In this document: piece after piece, positions 39,807-49,131 of the stretch
How positions within the stretch are numbered: position 1 is the stretch's first letter
Layout of the letters: each line of letters begins with the position of its first letter
Assembly: GCF_014284195.1 (NCBI RefSeq)
Contig: NZ_JACOGC010000002.1
Location: forward strand, 744,001 to 808,000
Direction: 5' to 3'
DNA length: 64,000 nt
From: Cognatundibacterium griseum
Lineage (GTDB): Bacteria; Pseudomonadota; Gammaproteobacteria; Burkholderiales; Burkholderiaceae_D
Notes under the pieces: generated by a model
Databases searched by the model: none
Seen by the model: the letters and a program-made list of their open reading frames with translations, nothing else
Told to the model about the DNA's origin: nothing
Translations under genes and position numbers: made by a program

Positions 39807-41822
39807 TTGACTGATATAACCACTCCGAATACGACGATTACCCCTGGTCAGCACGATACTGAAGTCACACAATTGTTTGGCTCCGATGGCCCTTTAAGTC
39901 AGGCCATTCCCGGATATCGTCCGCGGTCACCGCAGATTGACATGGCAAAAGCCATCGCCAGAGCAATTGCCGGACATGGTACTTTGCTAGCGGAAGCAGG
40001 TACCGGAACCGGGAAAACTTACGCCTATCTGATTCCTGCATTGTTGTGGGGCGGGAAAACGATTGTTTCAACTGGTACAAAAAACTTACAGGATCAGTTG
40101 TTTTTACGTGACATTCCAACGATCCGAAAAGTACTTAAAGCCCCTGTTTCAGTCGCTCTGCTGAAAGGCCGTGCGAATTATCTGTGCCATTATCATCTGG
40201 AGCGCACCCTGCAAAATGGCCGCCTCACTTCGCGTGAGGATGTGGGCTATCTGCGGGATATTTCCCGCTTCATCAAAACGACTGCCAGCGGTGATAAGGC
40301 GGAATTATCGCGTGTGCCGGAAGGCGCATCAGTCTGGAGTCTGGTGACATCGACCAAGGAAAACTGTGTCGGTTCTGAATGCCAGTACTATCAGGATTGC
40401 TTCGTGATGAAAGCGCGCAAAGAGGCGCAGCAAGCCGATGTGGTGGTGGTGAATCATCATTTGTTTTTTGCCGATGTTGCGCTGAAAGATACAGGTATTG
40501 CCGAGTTGCTGCCTTCGGCCAACACGGTCATTTTTGATGAGGCACATCAATTACCGGAAACGGCGACTTTGTTTTTTGGTGAAACGATTTCTACATCCCA
40601 GGTGCTGGAATTATGTCGTGATGTACTGGCGGAAGGTTTGTCCCATGCACGAGATGGTGCCGAGTGGGCCAAACTGGTTGCGCCGGTCGAACGGGCTGCG
40701 CGCGATTTACGACTGGCCTTTCCGCAGGATATTGTGCGTTTGTCGCTGGATCAGATCGCGCCATCCAGTCCATTTTTTGAGGCGCTGGAAGCACTGAAGC
40801 GCGGTCTGGATGACATGATCGCCGTACTGGAAAAACAGGCGGAGCGTGCGGAGACACTGGAGCAGTGCCGCGCCCGCGCCATCCTGCTGCTGGACCAGAT
40901 TGAGAAATGGAATGCTACTCCCGATCCTAAAACCAATGATGGCGAATATGTACTGTGGGTGGAAGCATTTTCCGTGTCTTTGCAATTACACCGTACGCCC
41001 TTGTCGATTGCGCCGATTTTCAATAAACAGCGCGAAGGAACACCGAGAGCCTGGATTTTCACTTCGGCAACGATGGCGGTGAAAAATGATTTTACCCATT
41101 ACGTTTCTCAGATGGGCTTATGGAATGAACCGGCACACACCTGGCCCAGCCCATTTAATTATCAGGAGCAGGGATATCTGTATGTGCCGGACCGGATGCC
41201 CGACCCAAATTCGCGCGATTACACAGATGCCGTGATTGACGCCGCCTTGCCGGTGATGACTGCTGCCGGTGGCAGGACATTTCTACTGTGCACGACCTTA
41301 AAGGCCGTCAGACATTGCGCTGAACGTCTGAAGTCGGAGTTTGAGCAGCGCGGTCTGGATTTTCCTTTGTTTGTGCAGGGTACTGCCGGACGGACGGAAT
41401 TGCTGGATCGTTTCCGTGCCGCAGGAAATGGTGTGCTGATCGGCAGTCAGAGTTTTTGGGAGGGGGTCGATGTCCGTGGCGAGGCATTGTCATTGGTCAT
41501 TATCGATAAACTACCTTTTTCGCCGCCGGATGATCCGGTACTGGCGGCACGTATCAGCGCCATGGAAAAAAAGGGACTGAATGGTTTTGTGCATCACCAG
41601 CTTCCCGAGGCCATCATCAATCTGAAGCAGGGAGCGGGGCGTCTGATCCGTGATGAAACGGACCGCGGAGTGCTGATGATTTGTGATCCGCGTCTTATTT
41701 CCAAGCCATATGGCAAGCGTATCTGGCAAAGCCTGCCGGGTTTCGCCAGAACGCGTGCGGAAGCAGACGTGGTGGCATTTTTCCGGCAACTGAAACAAGA
41801 TAAAGTCACGCCGGCGGAATGA
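39807..41822 (+). CDS. ATP-dependent DNA helicase, DinG/YoaA (XPD-like) type
   Basis: The 671-residue superfamily 2 helicase has Walker A EAGTGTGKTYAYL (about 65), four cysteines arranged for an XPD-type 4Fe-4S cluster (NYLC, then ENC, SEC and QDC, about 131–200), a DEAH box VIFDEAHQLPE, and C-terminal motifs GSQSFWEGVDVRG and QGAGRLIRDETDRG. Members unwind 5'-tailed DNA, D-loops and R-loops in repair. The start codon appears to be TTG at 39807 (LTDITTPNTT). No better in-frame start exists upstream and the ribosome site is weak, so the N-terminus is uncertain. Confidence 0.91.
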   Translation: MTDITTPNTTITPGQHDTEVTQLFGSDGPLSQAIPGYRPRSPQIDMAKAIARAIAGHGTLLAEAGTGTGKTYAYLIPALLWGGKTIVSTGTKNLQDQLFLRDIPTIRKVLKAPVSVALLKGRANYLCHYHLERTLQNGRLTSREDVGYLRDISRFIKTTASGDKAELSRVPEGASVWSLVTSTKENCVGSECQYYQDCFVMKARKEAQQADVVVVNHHLFFADVALKDTGIAELLPSANTVIFDEAHQLPETATLFFGETISTSQVLELCRDVLAEGLSHARDGAEWAKLVAPVERAARDLRLAFPQDIVRLSLDQIAPSSPFFEALEALKRGLDDMIAVLEKQAERAETLEQCRARAILLLDQIEKWNATPDPKTNDGEYVLWVEAFSVSLQLHRTPLSIAPIFNKQREGTPRAWIFTSATMAVKNDFTHYVSQMGLWNEPAHTWPSPFNYQEQGYLYVPDRMPDPNSRDYTDAVIDAALPVMTAAGGRTFLLCTTLKAVRHCAERLKSEFEQRGLDFPLFVQGTAGRTELLDRFRAAGNGVLIGSQSFWEGVDVRGEALSLVIIDKLPFSPPDDPVLAARISAMEKKGLNGFVHHQLPEAIINLKQGAGRLIRDETDRGVLMICDPRLISKPYGKRIWQSLPGFARTRAEADVVAFFRQLKQDKVTPAE

Positions 41823-41853
41823 AGGGTTTGTATCCACTCTCAGCTGATTTTTT

Positions 41854-41917
41854 GGGGAGTATCTGGTATTTTCACCTTGTTCTCCTTAGGTATAAAAGGC
41901 ATTAAAATATACTCCCC
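41854..41917. repeat. Long-range inverted repeat between convergent genes
   Basis: GGGGAGTAT at 41854–41862 is repeated in inverse orientation as ATACTCCCC at 41909–41917, with 46 bases between. The interior is A/T-rich and has a smaller CCTT…AAGG pair. It lies between the DinG-type and M13 peptidase genes, and may be a terminator-like fold or a small element remnant. Confidence 0.4.
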
Positions 41918-42004
41918 TTCAGTATCAAAACAGGCAGATGATCATGGAAAGACTTTTCTGCATCTTTAAGCCGGTGGCGAGCAGTCCGGAAACGCGGAAA
42001 AAAT

Positions 42005-42038
42005 AAAAAAAGCTGAATATCCTGCGATATTCAGCTTT
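42005..42038 (-). terminator. Intrinsic terminator of the M13 peptidase gene
   Basis: A 13-bp perfect stem (AAAGCTGAATATC / GATATTCAGCTTT) with a CTGC loop is followed on the minus strand by T's. It lies 35 bases after the peptidase stop. Confidence 0.88.
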
Positions 42039-42073
42039 GGGTTACGTACCGGAACTGATTCCGGATGCGTTGA

Positions 42074-44134
42074 TTACCAGATAGAAACCCGTTCCGATGC
42101 CGGCAGATACATCTTGTCGCCGGCTTTTACACCGAAAGACTCGTAGAACGGCGTCATGTTGCGCAAAGACCCATTGGCCCGGAATTCACCAGGAGAATGC
42201 GGGTCGGTTTTGATGCGGACAATCGCCTCCTGTTCACGCATTTTTCCGCGCCACACCTGGCCAAAGCCGGTGAAGAAGCGCTGGTCGCCAGTCAGGCCGC
42301 CAATGACCGGCGCGGGTTTGCCGCCCAGCGAGAGACGATAAGCTTTGTAAGCGATGGCCAGGCCTGAGTTGTCTGCAATATTTTCGCCCAGTGTCAGCTC
42401 GCCGTTCACGTTGTAGCCCGGAACCGGGCTGAAGGCATTGTATTGTTTGACCAGCGCTGCCGTCTTGGCGGCGAATTTCTCATGATCTGCCTTGGTCCAC
42501 CAGTCGCGCAGATTACCGGCACCGTCATATTGCGAGCCCTGATCGTCAAAACCATGGCTGATTTCGTGGCCGATCACAGCACCGATACCGCCATAGTTCA
42601 CGGCATCGTCAGCTTTTGGATTAAAGAAGGGCGGCTGCAAGATCGCTGCCGGGAACACAATCTCATTCATTTCAGGATTGTAGTAGGCGTTAACCGTCTG
42701 TGGCGTCATGCCCCATTCTTCACGGTCGATTGGCTTGCCCAGTTTGTTCAGCTCGGTTTGCGCTGCAAAACTGCGTATTGCCCGCAGATTAGCAACGGCA
42801 TCTCCCTTGGTGATCTGTAATGCGGAGTAGTCTTTCCACTTGTTCGGATAACCGATCTTTGGCATGAATGTGGACAGCTTTGCCTGCGCTTCTTTTTTTG
42901 TTTCCGGGCTCATCCAGTCGAGTGTGTCGATGCTTTTCTGATAGGCGAGCAGCAGATTGGCGACCAGTTTTTCCATCCGCGCTTTGCTGTCAGCCGGAAA
43001 ATATCTGGCAACATACAGTTTCCCCAGGCTTTCGCCCATGCCGGCATCGACCAGGCGCACACCGCGTTTCCAGCGGATTTCCTGTTCCGGTACGCCACGC
43101 AGTGTCTTACCGAAAAATGCAAAGCTTTCATCGCTGAATTGCTTCGGAAGCTGGCCAGCAGCAGAGCTCAGCACATGCCATTTGAAATAGGCTTTGATGG
43201 TATCAAGCGGCGTTGCCTGCAGAATGCTGTTCATGCTGCTCAGGTAACTGGGTTGTGCAACGATCAGATAGTTGATTTTGCCGGTCACACCCAATGCGTT
43301 CAGATAGGCGTCCCAGTCATAGCCAGGCATGAGATCAGTCAGTTTGCTTAATTCAATTTTGTTGTAGGCTTTGACCGGATCACGCAACTCGACTTTGGTC
43401 CACTGGACTTTGGCCAGCTCTGTTTCAAATGCCAGAATGGCGGAAGCATTTTTGACGGCCTCTTTGTCGCCCGCCATACCCAGCATGGTTTCGATATGTT
43501 TCAGATAGGCGGCGCGGATGCTTTTCAGCTTGGCATCGTCATCTTTCAGGTAATAATCGCGGTCTGGCAATCCCAGACCGGACTGGCCAATGTCAAGCAC
43601 GTATTTGGTGGAATCTTTGTTGTCCTGATGCACCTGAATATCATACGGTGCCGTCACGCTGATGCGGTTGACCCAGGCCATGAAAGCTGGCAGCTGTTTT
43701 TTATCCGTGAGGCTGTCTACTTTAGCGAAGTCCGCCTGCAGCGGTTTTAAGCCCAGCGCCTCAATGTGTTTAGTACCCATGAAACTGGAATACAGGTCGC
43801 TGATTTTTTGAGCATCACTGTCAGCAGCATTTTTATTTTTTGCCAGACCCTCAATAATTGTATGCAGCCGCGGAACCACTGCTTCACGCAAATCCATGAA
43901 TGCGCCGGCAGAGGAGCGGTCCGATGGAATCTGGGCCGTTTTCATCCATGTACCGTTAACGTGACGATAGAAATCTTCCTGAGGTTTGACGGACTTATCG
44001 GCGTACTGCGTATCAATTCCCGACAGCAAAACGCTGCTGGCGGCAGCTTTGGCTGGTTCTGCAGCGTAAACCTGGGGCGCGCCGGTGGTTCCGGCGATCA
44101 TCAGCGCAATGGCGCTTAAAACGGTGGCTTTCAC
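42074..44134 (-). CDS. M13-family zinc metallopeptidase (PepO/neprilysin-like), exported
   Basis: The product is about 686 residues with a signal peptide (about 1–25, ending VYA). The zinc site is HEISH in VIGHEISHGFDDQG (about 521) with the third ligand in GENIADNSGL (about 583). The substrate-binding NAYY motif (VNAYYNPEMNEIVFPAA) is about residue 481. The family cleaves peptides under about 40 residues, here in the periplasm. I choose the GTG at 44134 because AGGAG lies ten bases upstream and the signal peptide begins at once (KATVLSAIALMIAG). ATGs at 44173 and 44227 would add basic, unlikely N-terminal tails. Confidence 0.92.
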   Translation of the reverse strand: MKATVLSAIALMIAGTTGAPQVYAAEPAKAAASSVLLSGIDTQYADKSVKPQEDFYRHVNGTWMKTAQIPSDRSSAGAFMDLREAVVPRLHTIIEGLAKNKNAADSDAQKISDLYSSFMGTKHIEALGLKPLQADFAKVDSLTDKKQLPAFMAWVNRISVTAPYDIQVHQDNKDSTKYVLDIGQSGLGLPDRDYYLKDDDAKLKSIRAAYLKHIETMLGMAGDKEAVKNASAILAFETELAKVQWTKVELRDPVKAYNKIELSKLTDLMPGYDWDAYLNALGVTGKINYLIVAQPSYLSSMNSILQATPLDTIKAYFKWHVLSSAAGQLPKQFSDESFAFFGKTLRGVPEQEIRWKRGVRLVDAGMGESLGKLYVARYFPADSKARMEKLVANLLLAYQKSIDTLDWMSPETKKEAQAKLSTFMPKIGYPNKWKDYSALQITKGDAVANLRAIRSFAAQTELNKLGKPIDREEWGMTPQTVNAYYNPEMNEIVFPAAILQPPFFNPKADDAVNYGGIGAVIGHEISHGFDDQGSQYDGAGNLRDWWTKADHEKFAAKTAALVKQYNAFSPVPGYNVNGELTLGENIADNSGLAIAYKAYRLSLGGKPAPVIGGLTGDQRFFTGFGQVWRGKMREQEAIVRIKTDPHSPGEFRANGSLRNMTPFYESFGVKAGDKMYLPASERVSIW

Positions 44135-44353
44135 TTGTTGGGGTCTCCTGAGTGTGAAGTGCTTGGTTAACATGTCGCCTGATTGAAGCGGCACGACGGG
44201 ACAAACGGAATGGACGGGATTCGCCATTCTGAAAACGGAAGCGGCAAATTGGTCATAATAAATTAAATAATTTTTTCATTTTATCAAGCATTGCCCGGTT
44301 GGTGAATGGGGGCGATGCGGGTTTTTTTGACTGGGTCACCGTGGGCTGCGTTC

Positions 44354-46276
44354 TTATTTCAATGGCGTCAGGATTCCCTGCAAGCGGTCTGGAATGCCTT
44401 CAATGCGCTGCAGGCGTGGATATCTCAGGCCCTCAAAATAATGCAGGGTGACAGTACGAAAATCATCGCCATGACGGACGATCAGCTCTATCGGTTGCCG
44501 TGTGGTTTTCGCATGGATGACTGCTGATTTCAGGTTATCTGTCTGGTAAGCCCGTCCATTAATGGCCAGGATCACACTGCCACTCAGCATTTTTGCCTGA
44601 TAGGCGGGGCTGTTCCAGACTATCTGGCTGATTTTTCCTGATTTATCGCTCATGAAACCAAGCGCATAGCGGAAATCACTCTCCTGACGGCTATCTTCCA
44701 TGGATTTGGCGAAATCAGTCAGTTTATCGGTGTATACCAATTTCCAGCCAGCGAGCTCTAATGCTGATAATGGGGTTGCCGGCTGGTAGCTGTCGAGCCG
44801 GGCTTTCAGAAAACCGGCCCAGTCATCTGCCTGAATGGATTGCAGGGTGGCAACAATATCATCGAAGCGGTAGGTGAGCGGTCTGGATTCACCATCCTGC
44901 ATACTGAAAAAATGGAGTGCGAAATCATTCAGCGAACGCTTGTCTCCAGAGAGCTGACGCAGTCTGGCATCGACTTCCAGCCAAAGTAAAAAACCTTCCC
45001 GGTAATAGTCTTCCTCACGTTGCCAGTCACTCCAGGCCTGCGCCCTGCGGCTGATGAAAATGGGGCTGTTGGTGGTGTCCTGCAGCGACCGCCATGTCCG
45101 TCCTTGCTGCTGATCATAATGTGCCGCCAGACTGGCAATGCTGTCACGGATTTGCTCCGGCGTGAGCAGGCCTGAGCGCGCCGCCAGCACCATGCCCCAG
45201 TACTGGGTCTGGCCTTCATACATCCAGAGCAGGCTGTCCTGCATCGGCACATTGAAGTCCGGCGTCATCAGATCAGCAGGACGGCGGAATTTCCCATTCC
45301 ATGAATGTGTGTATTCATGCGCCAGCAAATCCCGTCCGCCCGGTTTTTTGGCCCACTCCGTAAAATACCCGGGCCGCAGACCGTTTTCGCTGGATTCATG
45401 ATGCTCCAGTCCAATACCTGAGAAACTGTCGCTTAATGCCAGTAAAAAATCATAATGCCGGTAATGTTGCGACCCGAACAGGCGTGCAGCCTGTTGCACA
45501 AGAGTGCGATGCGCCGCAATCTGTTCGGCAGAAGCATTCAGTGATTCCGGTTTATCTGCAACGATGTTGAGGTGAGCAGTCGTCTTTGCGCCGGGGGCAA
45601 GATCAATGCGTTTGAAGTATCTGCCGGCAAAAACCGGTGAGTCAACTAATTGTTCAAGACTGACGGGCTGAAAGCGAATTTCTGTATTCTGTCTTTCAGC
45701 CACTTCCAGTGCGCTGCCAAATTCAAAGCCATCCGGCAGTCGTAAAGTAGCCTGTATCTGTATGCCGCTTGCATCAAATCCGGCCGGATAGAGCAGGACG
45801 GTATTCCACTGTACGCCAACGATGTCGCGCGTCATGGTAACGCGCCCAAACTTCTCTTCCGTTGGCGAGAGAAACTGGAATGCCGCGTCGATCTCAGTGA
45901 CTCCGGCAGGAATGTTGAGGTGAAATGCGTACATATTGACGGGATCACGCTGCCATTGCAGGACCTGGCCTGCGGCCGAAATCCGCAATCCCGCCAGTAA
46001 ATTCAATGGGCCGTAGGGGCCATGGCGGCCTGGCAGCCATTCGGGAAACAATAAAGTGAGCTGACCTGCGCTAACAGGGATTTTTTCCTGGACCTGGAAT
46101 ATTTTTCGTTCGACATCCGTGGCATCAACCTGTAGCCGGAGCATCCCGGGATAGTGCGACGCATTGCTGGCGCTGACGGGGCTGGCAGGACTGCCCATGC
46201 TGTATGCGGGCAGGGATAACAGGGGAAGGCTCAGCAGGGCGGTGCCGAGAAAGAGTCGCGCAAAGCTTGATTTCAT
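44354..46276 (-). CDS. M61-family glycyl aminopeptidase-like protein with PDZ domain
   Basis: The 640-residue protein has a signal peptide (about 1–26) and an N-terminal β-domain (GRHGPYGPLNLLAGLRI segment). The central gluzincin domain has the zinc motif HEYTH in LLAHEYTHSWNGKFRRP (about 320) and a downstream catalytic-domain segment LLWMYEGQTQYWG. A C-terminal PDZ domain (about 550–625; SGSVILAINGRAY) follows. M61 peptidases remove N-terminal Gly/Ala from peptides; a periplasmic place is expected. It lies beside the M13 peptidase on the same strand, separated by about 220 bases, so the two may share a role in periplasmic peptide turnover. Confidence 0.93.
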   Translation of the reverse strand: MKSSFARLFLGTALLSLPLLSLPAYSMGSPASPVSASNASHYPGMLRLQVDATDVERKIFQVQEKIPVSAGQLTLLFPEWLPGRHGPYGPLNLLAGLRISAAGQVLQWQRDPVNMYAFHLNIPAGVTEIDAAFQFLSPTEEKFGRVTMTRDIVGVQWNTVLLYPAGFDASGIQIQATLRLPDGFEFGSALEVAERQNTEIRFQPVSLEQLVDSPVFAGRYFKRIDLAPGAKTTAHLNIVADKPESLNASAEQIAAHRTLVQQAARLFGSQHYRHYDFLLALSDSFSGIGLEHHESSENGLRPGYFTEWAKKPGGRDLLAHEYTHSWNGKFRRPADLMTPDFNVPMQDSLLWMYEGQTQYWGMVLAARSGLLTPEQIRDSIASLAAHYDQQQGRTWRSLQDTTNSPIFISRRAQAWSDWQREEDYYREGFLLWLEVDARLRQLSGDKRSLNDFALHFFSMQDGESRPLTYRFDDIVATLQSIQADDWAGFLKARLDSYQPATPLSALELAGWKLVYTDKLTDFAKSMEDSRQESDFRYALGFMSDKSGKISQIVWNSPAYQAKMLSGSVILAINGRAYQTDNLKSAVIHAKTTRQPIELIVRHGDDFRTVTLHYFEGLRYPRLQRIEGIPDRLQGILTPLK

Positions 46277-46380
46277 CCGTGATTGTCTCGTTATATCATC
46301 GAAAAATATTTATTTAGGATGATGGACAATCTGACTGGAATTAAGTTGCACTAATCCGGATGAAAATCTGCTAACTGCGC

Positions 46381-48075
46381 TTACTGGTTCTCGATATGTT
46401 CTACCAGCATCTGCACCCGGGTCACGCCGTTGTATTCATTGGCGTCGAGCCTGAAGGCAACCCGGCAGCGGGCCGATAGCTGATCGGTATGTCCGAACCA
46501 GATCGCGTCGTACCGGATGCCTTGCTTTTCCAGTACCAGTTTGAGATGGCGCTCCTTGAGGATACGCTGGGAAATGACCGTAAATTCATCACAAAATACG
46601 GGAGGAGGAAAACCCTGACCCCAGACCTGGCTATCGAGTAGCTGAATGAAGTCAGTAGTGAAATAACTGTTTTCCAGTTCACCATCGGTTTCAATCACCC
46701 GTTCGAGCTGATTCTGCTGCAACCATGTCTGTCCGACAGCTTCAAATGCCTGCTGAAAAGCGGAAAAGTTTTCTGCGCGGATCGTCAGCCCGGCTGCCAT
46801 GGCATGTCCGCCAAATTTCTCGATCAGCTGCGGTGCGTGTTTTGACACCAGATCCAGCGCATCCCGTAAATGAAATCCGGGAATGGAGCGACCGGAGCCT
46901 TTCAATGTCCCATCTCCGGCTGGCGCAAATGTGATGGTAGGCCGGTAGAATTTATCCTTCAGGCGCGATGCGACTATGCCAATGACGCCCTGATGCCAGC
47001 TTTCGTCGGAAACGGTAATCGTGTGGCTGGACTCCGGCTGAAACTGATCCAGATGCAGTAAGGCGACATCCTGCATGTCACGTTCGATGTCTTTGCGGTC
47101 GGCGTTAATACTGTGCAACTCCTGGGCAATCTGCCAGGCTCTCCCTGCATCATCCGTCGTCAGGCATTCAATGCCCAGCCGCATATCGGCCAGCCGGCCG
47201 GCAGCGTTTAAGCGTGGGCCGACAGCAAAGCCAAGATCGAAAGGGCTGGCCAGCCGCAATTCGCGCCCGGCCACCTGAAACAGGGCAACAATTCCGGCGC
47301 AGGCCCGGCCAGCCCGCATTCGTTTAAGCCCCTGTGCCACCAGGATGCGGTTATTGGCATCAAGCCGGACGACGTCGGCAACCGTGCCCAGTGCAACCAG
47401 ATCAAGCAGATTGTCCAGTTTTGGTTGCGTTTCCAGACTGAAAACATTCCGTTGCCGCAGTTCGGCCCGCAGCGCCAGCAGGACATAAAACATCACGCCA
47501 ACTCCGGCCAGATGTTTGCTGGGAAATTCACAATCAGGCTGATTCGGATTCACAATAACAGCTGCAGCAGGCAACTGTTCGCCCGGTAAATGATGGTCCG
47601 TAATCAGTACCTCAATACCTTGTGCAGCGGCAGCGGCAACCCCATCCACGCTGGCAATGCCATTGTCAACCGTGACAATGATATCCGGTGTTTTTTCGCG
47701 TACAGTCAGCGCGACGATTTCCGGGGTCAGGCCGTATCCATACTCAAAACGGTTAGGCACAATATAGTCCACATCCGCACCAAGCATACGCAGCCCACGC
47801 AAGCCAACGGCGCAGGCTGTGGCGCCATCGCAATCATAGTCGGCCACGATCACGATCTTTTTGTGAGCAGCGATGGCATCAGCCAGAAACTGTGCAGCTT
47901 CGCGCATCTGGTGCATCCCGGCAGGCGGTAGCAGGGCATTCAGCCCGGTTTGCAGTTCGCTGTCATGCTTGATGCCGCGTGCTGCGTACAGGCGTGCAAG
48001 CACGGGGTGCATGCCGCTTTGCCGCAGCATTTCGGATTCTCTCAGCGAGTAGGGGCGGGTGCTGATGCGCGTCAT
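46381..48075 (-). CDS. recJ: Single-stranded-DNA-specific exonuclease RecJ
   Basis: The 564-residue 5'-3' exonuclease acts in RecF-pathway recombination and mismatch repair. The DHH-family metal motifs are in place: IVADYDCDGATA (about 76–87), TVDNGIAS, VLITDHHLPGE (about 158) and the GVGVMFYVLLALR segment. The DHHA1 domain has FGGHAMAAGLTI (about 425), and the C-terminal OB-fold follows. Its ATG overlaps the stop of the upstream conserved gene as ATGA, so translation of the two is coupled. Confidence 0.95.
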   Translation of the reverse strand: MTRISTRPYSLRESEMLRQSGMHPVLARLYAARGIKHDSELQTGLNALLPPAGMHQMREAAQFLADAIAAHKKIVIVADYDCDGATACAVGLRGLRMLGADVDYIVPNRFEYGYGLTPEIVALTVREKTPDIIVTVDNGIASVDGVAAAAAQGIEVLITDHHLPGEQLPAAAVIVNPNQPDCEFPSKHLAGVGVMFYVLLALRAELRQRNVFSLETQPKLDNLLDLVALGTVADVVRLDANNRILVAQGLKRMRAGRACAGIVALFQVAGRELRLASPFDLGFAVGPRLNAAGRLADMRLGIECLTTDDAGRAWQIAQELHSINADRKDIERDMQDVALLHLDQFQPESSHTITVSDESWHQGVIGIVASRLKDKFYRPTITFAPAGDGTLKGSGRSIPGFHLRDALDLVSKHAPQLIEKFGGHAMAAGLTIRAENFSAFQQAFEAVGQTWLQQNQLERVIETDGELENSYFTTDFIQLLDSQVWGQGFPPPVFCDEFTVISQRILKERHLKLVLEKQGIRYDAIWFGHTDQLSARCRVAFRLDANEYNGVTRVQMLVEHIENQ

Positions 48076-49064
48076 GGCTGAGCAGATGGAAATAATTTTT
48101 GCAGATGCGGGCGACGCCAGAATTGGTAGAGTGACCAGGGGCTAAGGCGATAGCTGAGAAGTTGTCTGTGATCGGAGCAGATCAGTGTGACTTGTTTCAG
48201 CTGACGCTGCCGGAGTGCGTCGTAAACAGGCACAAACCAGTTTTCTTCCAGACGGCCGAGTTCCTGCAGCCAGGTACCCCAGTCATTATTCAGTGCCGGT
48301 TCAATCAACGTGTCTGCCAGAATGCAGATCGCCTGGCCGGTGGCAGCGGGAAGCTGGTTGAATCGCGCTGTTTTTTGTACTGATTTGAAACTATTGAGTC
48401 TGCTGTCACTGCCGCCGGACAGCCAGACCGAATTCACGGCCTTTTTTCCGATGGCTTCCCGCTCCTGGTTGATATCGTGGGTGAACCACAACATTTGGAT
48501 TTCATTCTGAAATTTTCTCCAGGCACGGGCTTCCTGTCCTTTGGGCATCCAGATATCGATATTGTGGCCACAGGCCGCATCAGGTGTCGCTGTCTGCAGC
48601 TCAGACCAGTTGTCGGCCCGTAAAAACCAGTGCTGTGCATCGCCATATATCAGCGAAAATCCAGCGTCTGCCGCGACGGTTTTGGCGATGTCAAACAGTT
48701 CCTTTGATTCCTGCTCGCTGAGATCCAGTCTGCGCTGGTCAGTCAGCACCAGATGGTCGCGGGCGATGTGGATATGTACCGGTTGCAGCAGGAACCAATA
48801 TCCGTCGTTTGCTGACAGGTTATATGCCGCCATTTGGTGCAGGCTGATTGCCGGGCTGTTGGCCGAACTGGGCAGCGCCGGATATCCGGCCAGCCAGTAT
48901 TCATGCGGGAGTGCGTTGGAAAACCCATCGGCGGCGTCTGATTCTGCGGTGGCGCTGGCCGCCAGCAGGTTTGCTAATGCCGGAGCCTGTATGGCCTTAA
49001 TCAGGTCGTTTCTGAGTTCTGCGGGGGGGAGGCTGAATGGCAGCAGGAGTTCTAAATTCTTCAT
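48072..49064 (-). CDS. Conserved protein of unknown function coupled to recJ
   Basis: A cytoplasmic protein of about 330 residues without membrane segments or signal peptide. It opens MKNLELLLPFSLPPAELRNDL and contains EYWLAGYPAL, DGYWFLLQPVHIHIARDHLVL, NIDIWMPKG, VNSVWLSGGS, and ends with basic RRPHLQKLFP. I recognise it as the conserved betaproteobacterial group (COG4255-like) often labelled a phosphoglycerate-mutase-like protein. No catalytic motif of either mutase type is visible, so I do not assign an enzyme function. It overlaps recJ by four bases, and lolC is divergent upstream. The start is uncertain among ATGs at 49064, 49073 and an upstream in-frame codon. Confidence 0.75.
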   Translation of the reverse strand: MKNLELLLPFSLPPAELRNDLIKAIQAPALANLLAASATAESDAADGFSNALPHEYWLAGYPALPSSANSPAISLHQMAAYNLSANDGYWFLLQPVHIHIARDHLVLTDQRRLDLSEQESKELFDIAKTVAADAGFSLIYGDAQHWFLRADNWSELQTATPDAACGHNIDIWMPKGQEARAWRKFQNEIQMLWFTHDINQEREAIGKKAVNSVWLSGGSDSRLNSFKSVQKTARFNQLPAATGQAICILADTLIEPALNNDWGTWLQELGRLEENWFVPVYDALRQRQLKQVTLICSDHRQLLSYRLSPWSLYQFWRRPHLQKLFPSAQP

Positions 49065-49131
49065 AGATGTCATTGTATGGCAAATGTGTGGCAAACTTCT
49101 GGCTGCCTTATTTACTTGAAATGAATTTGCG

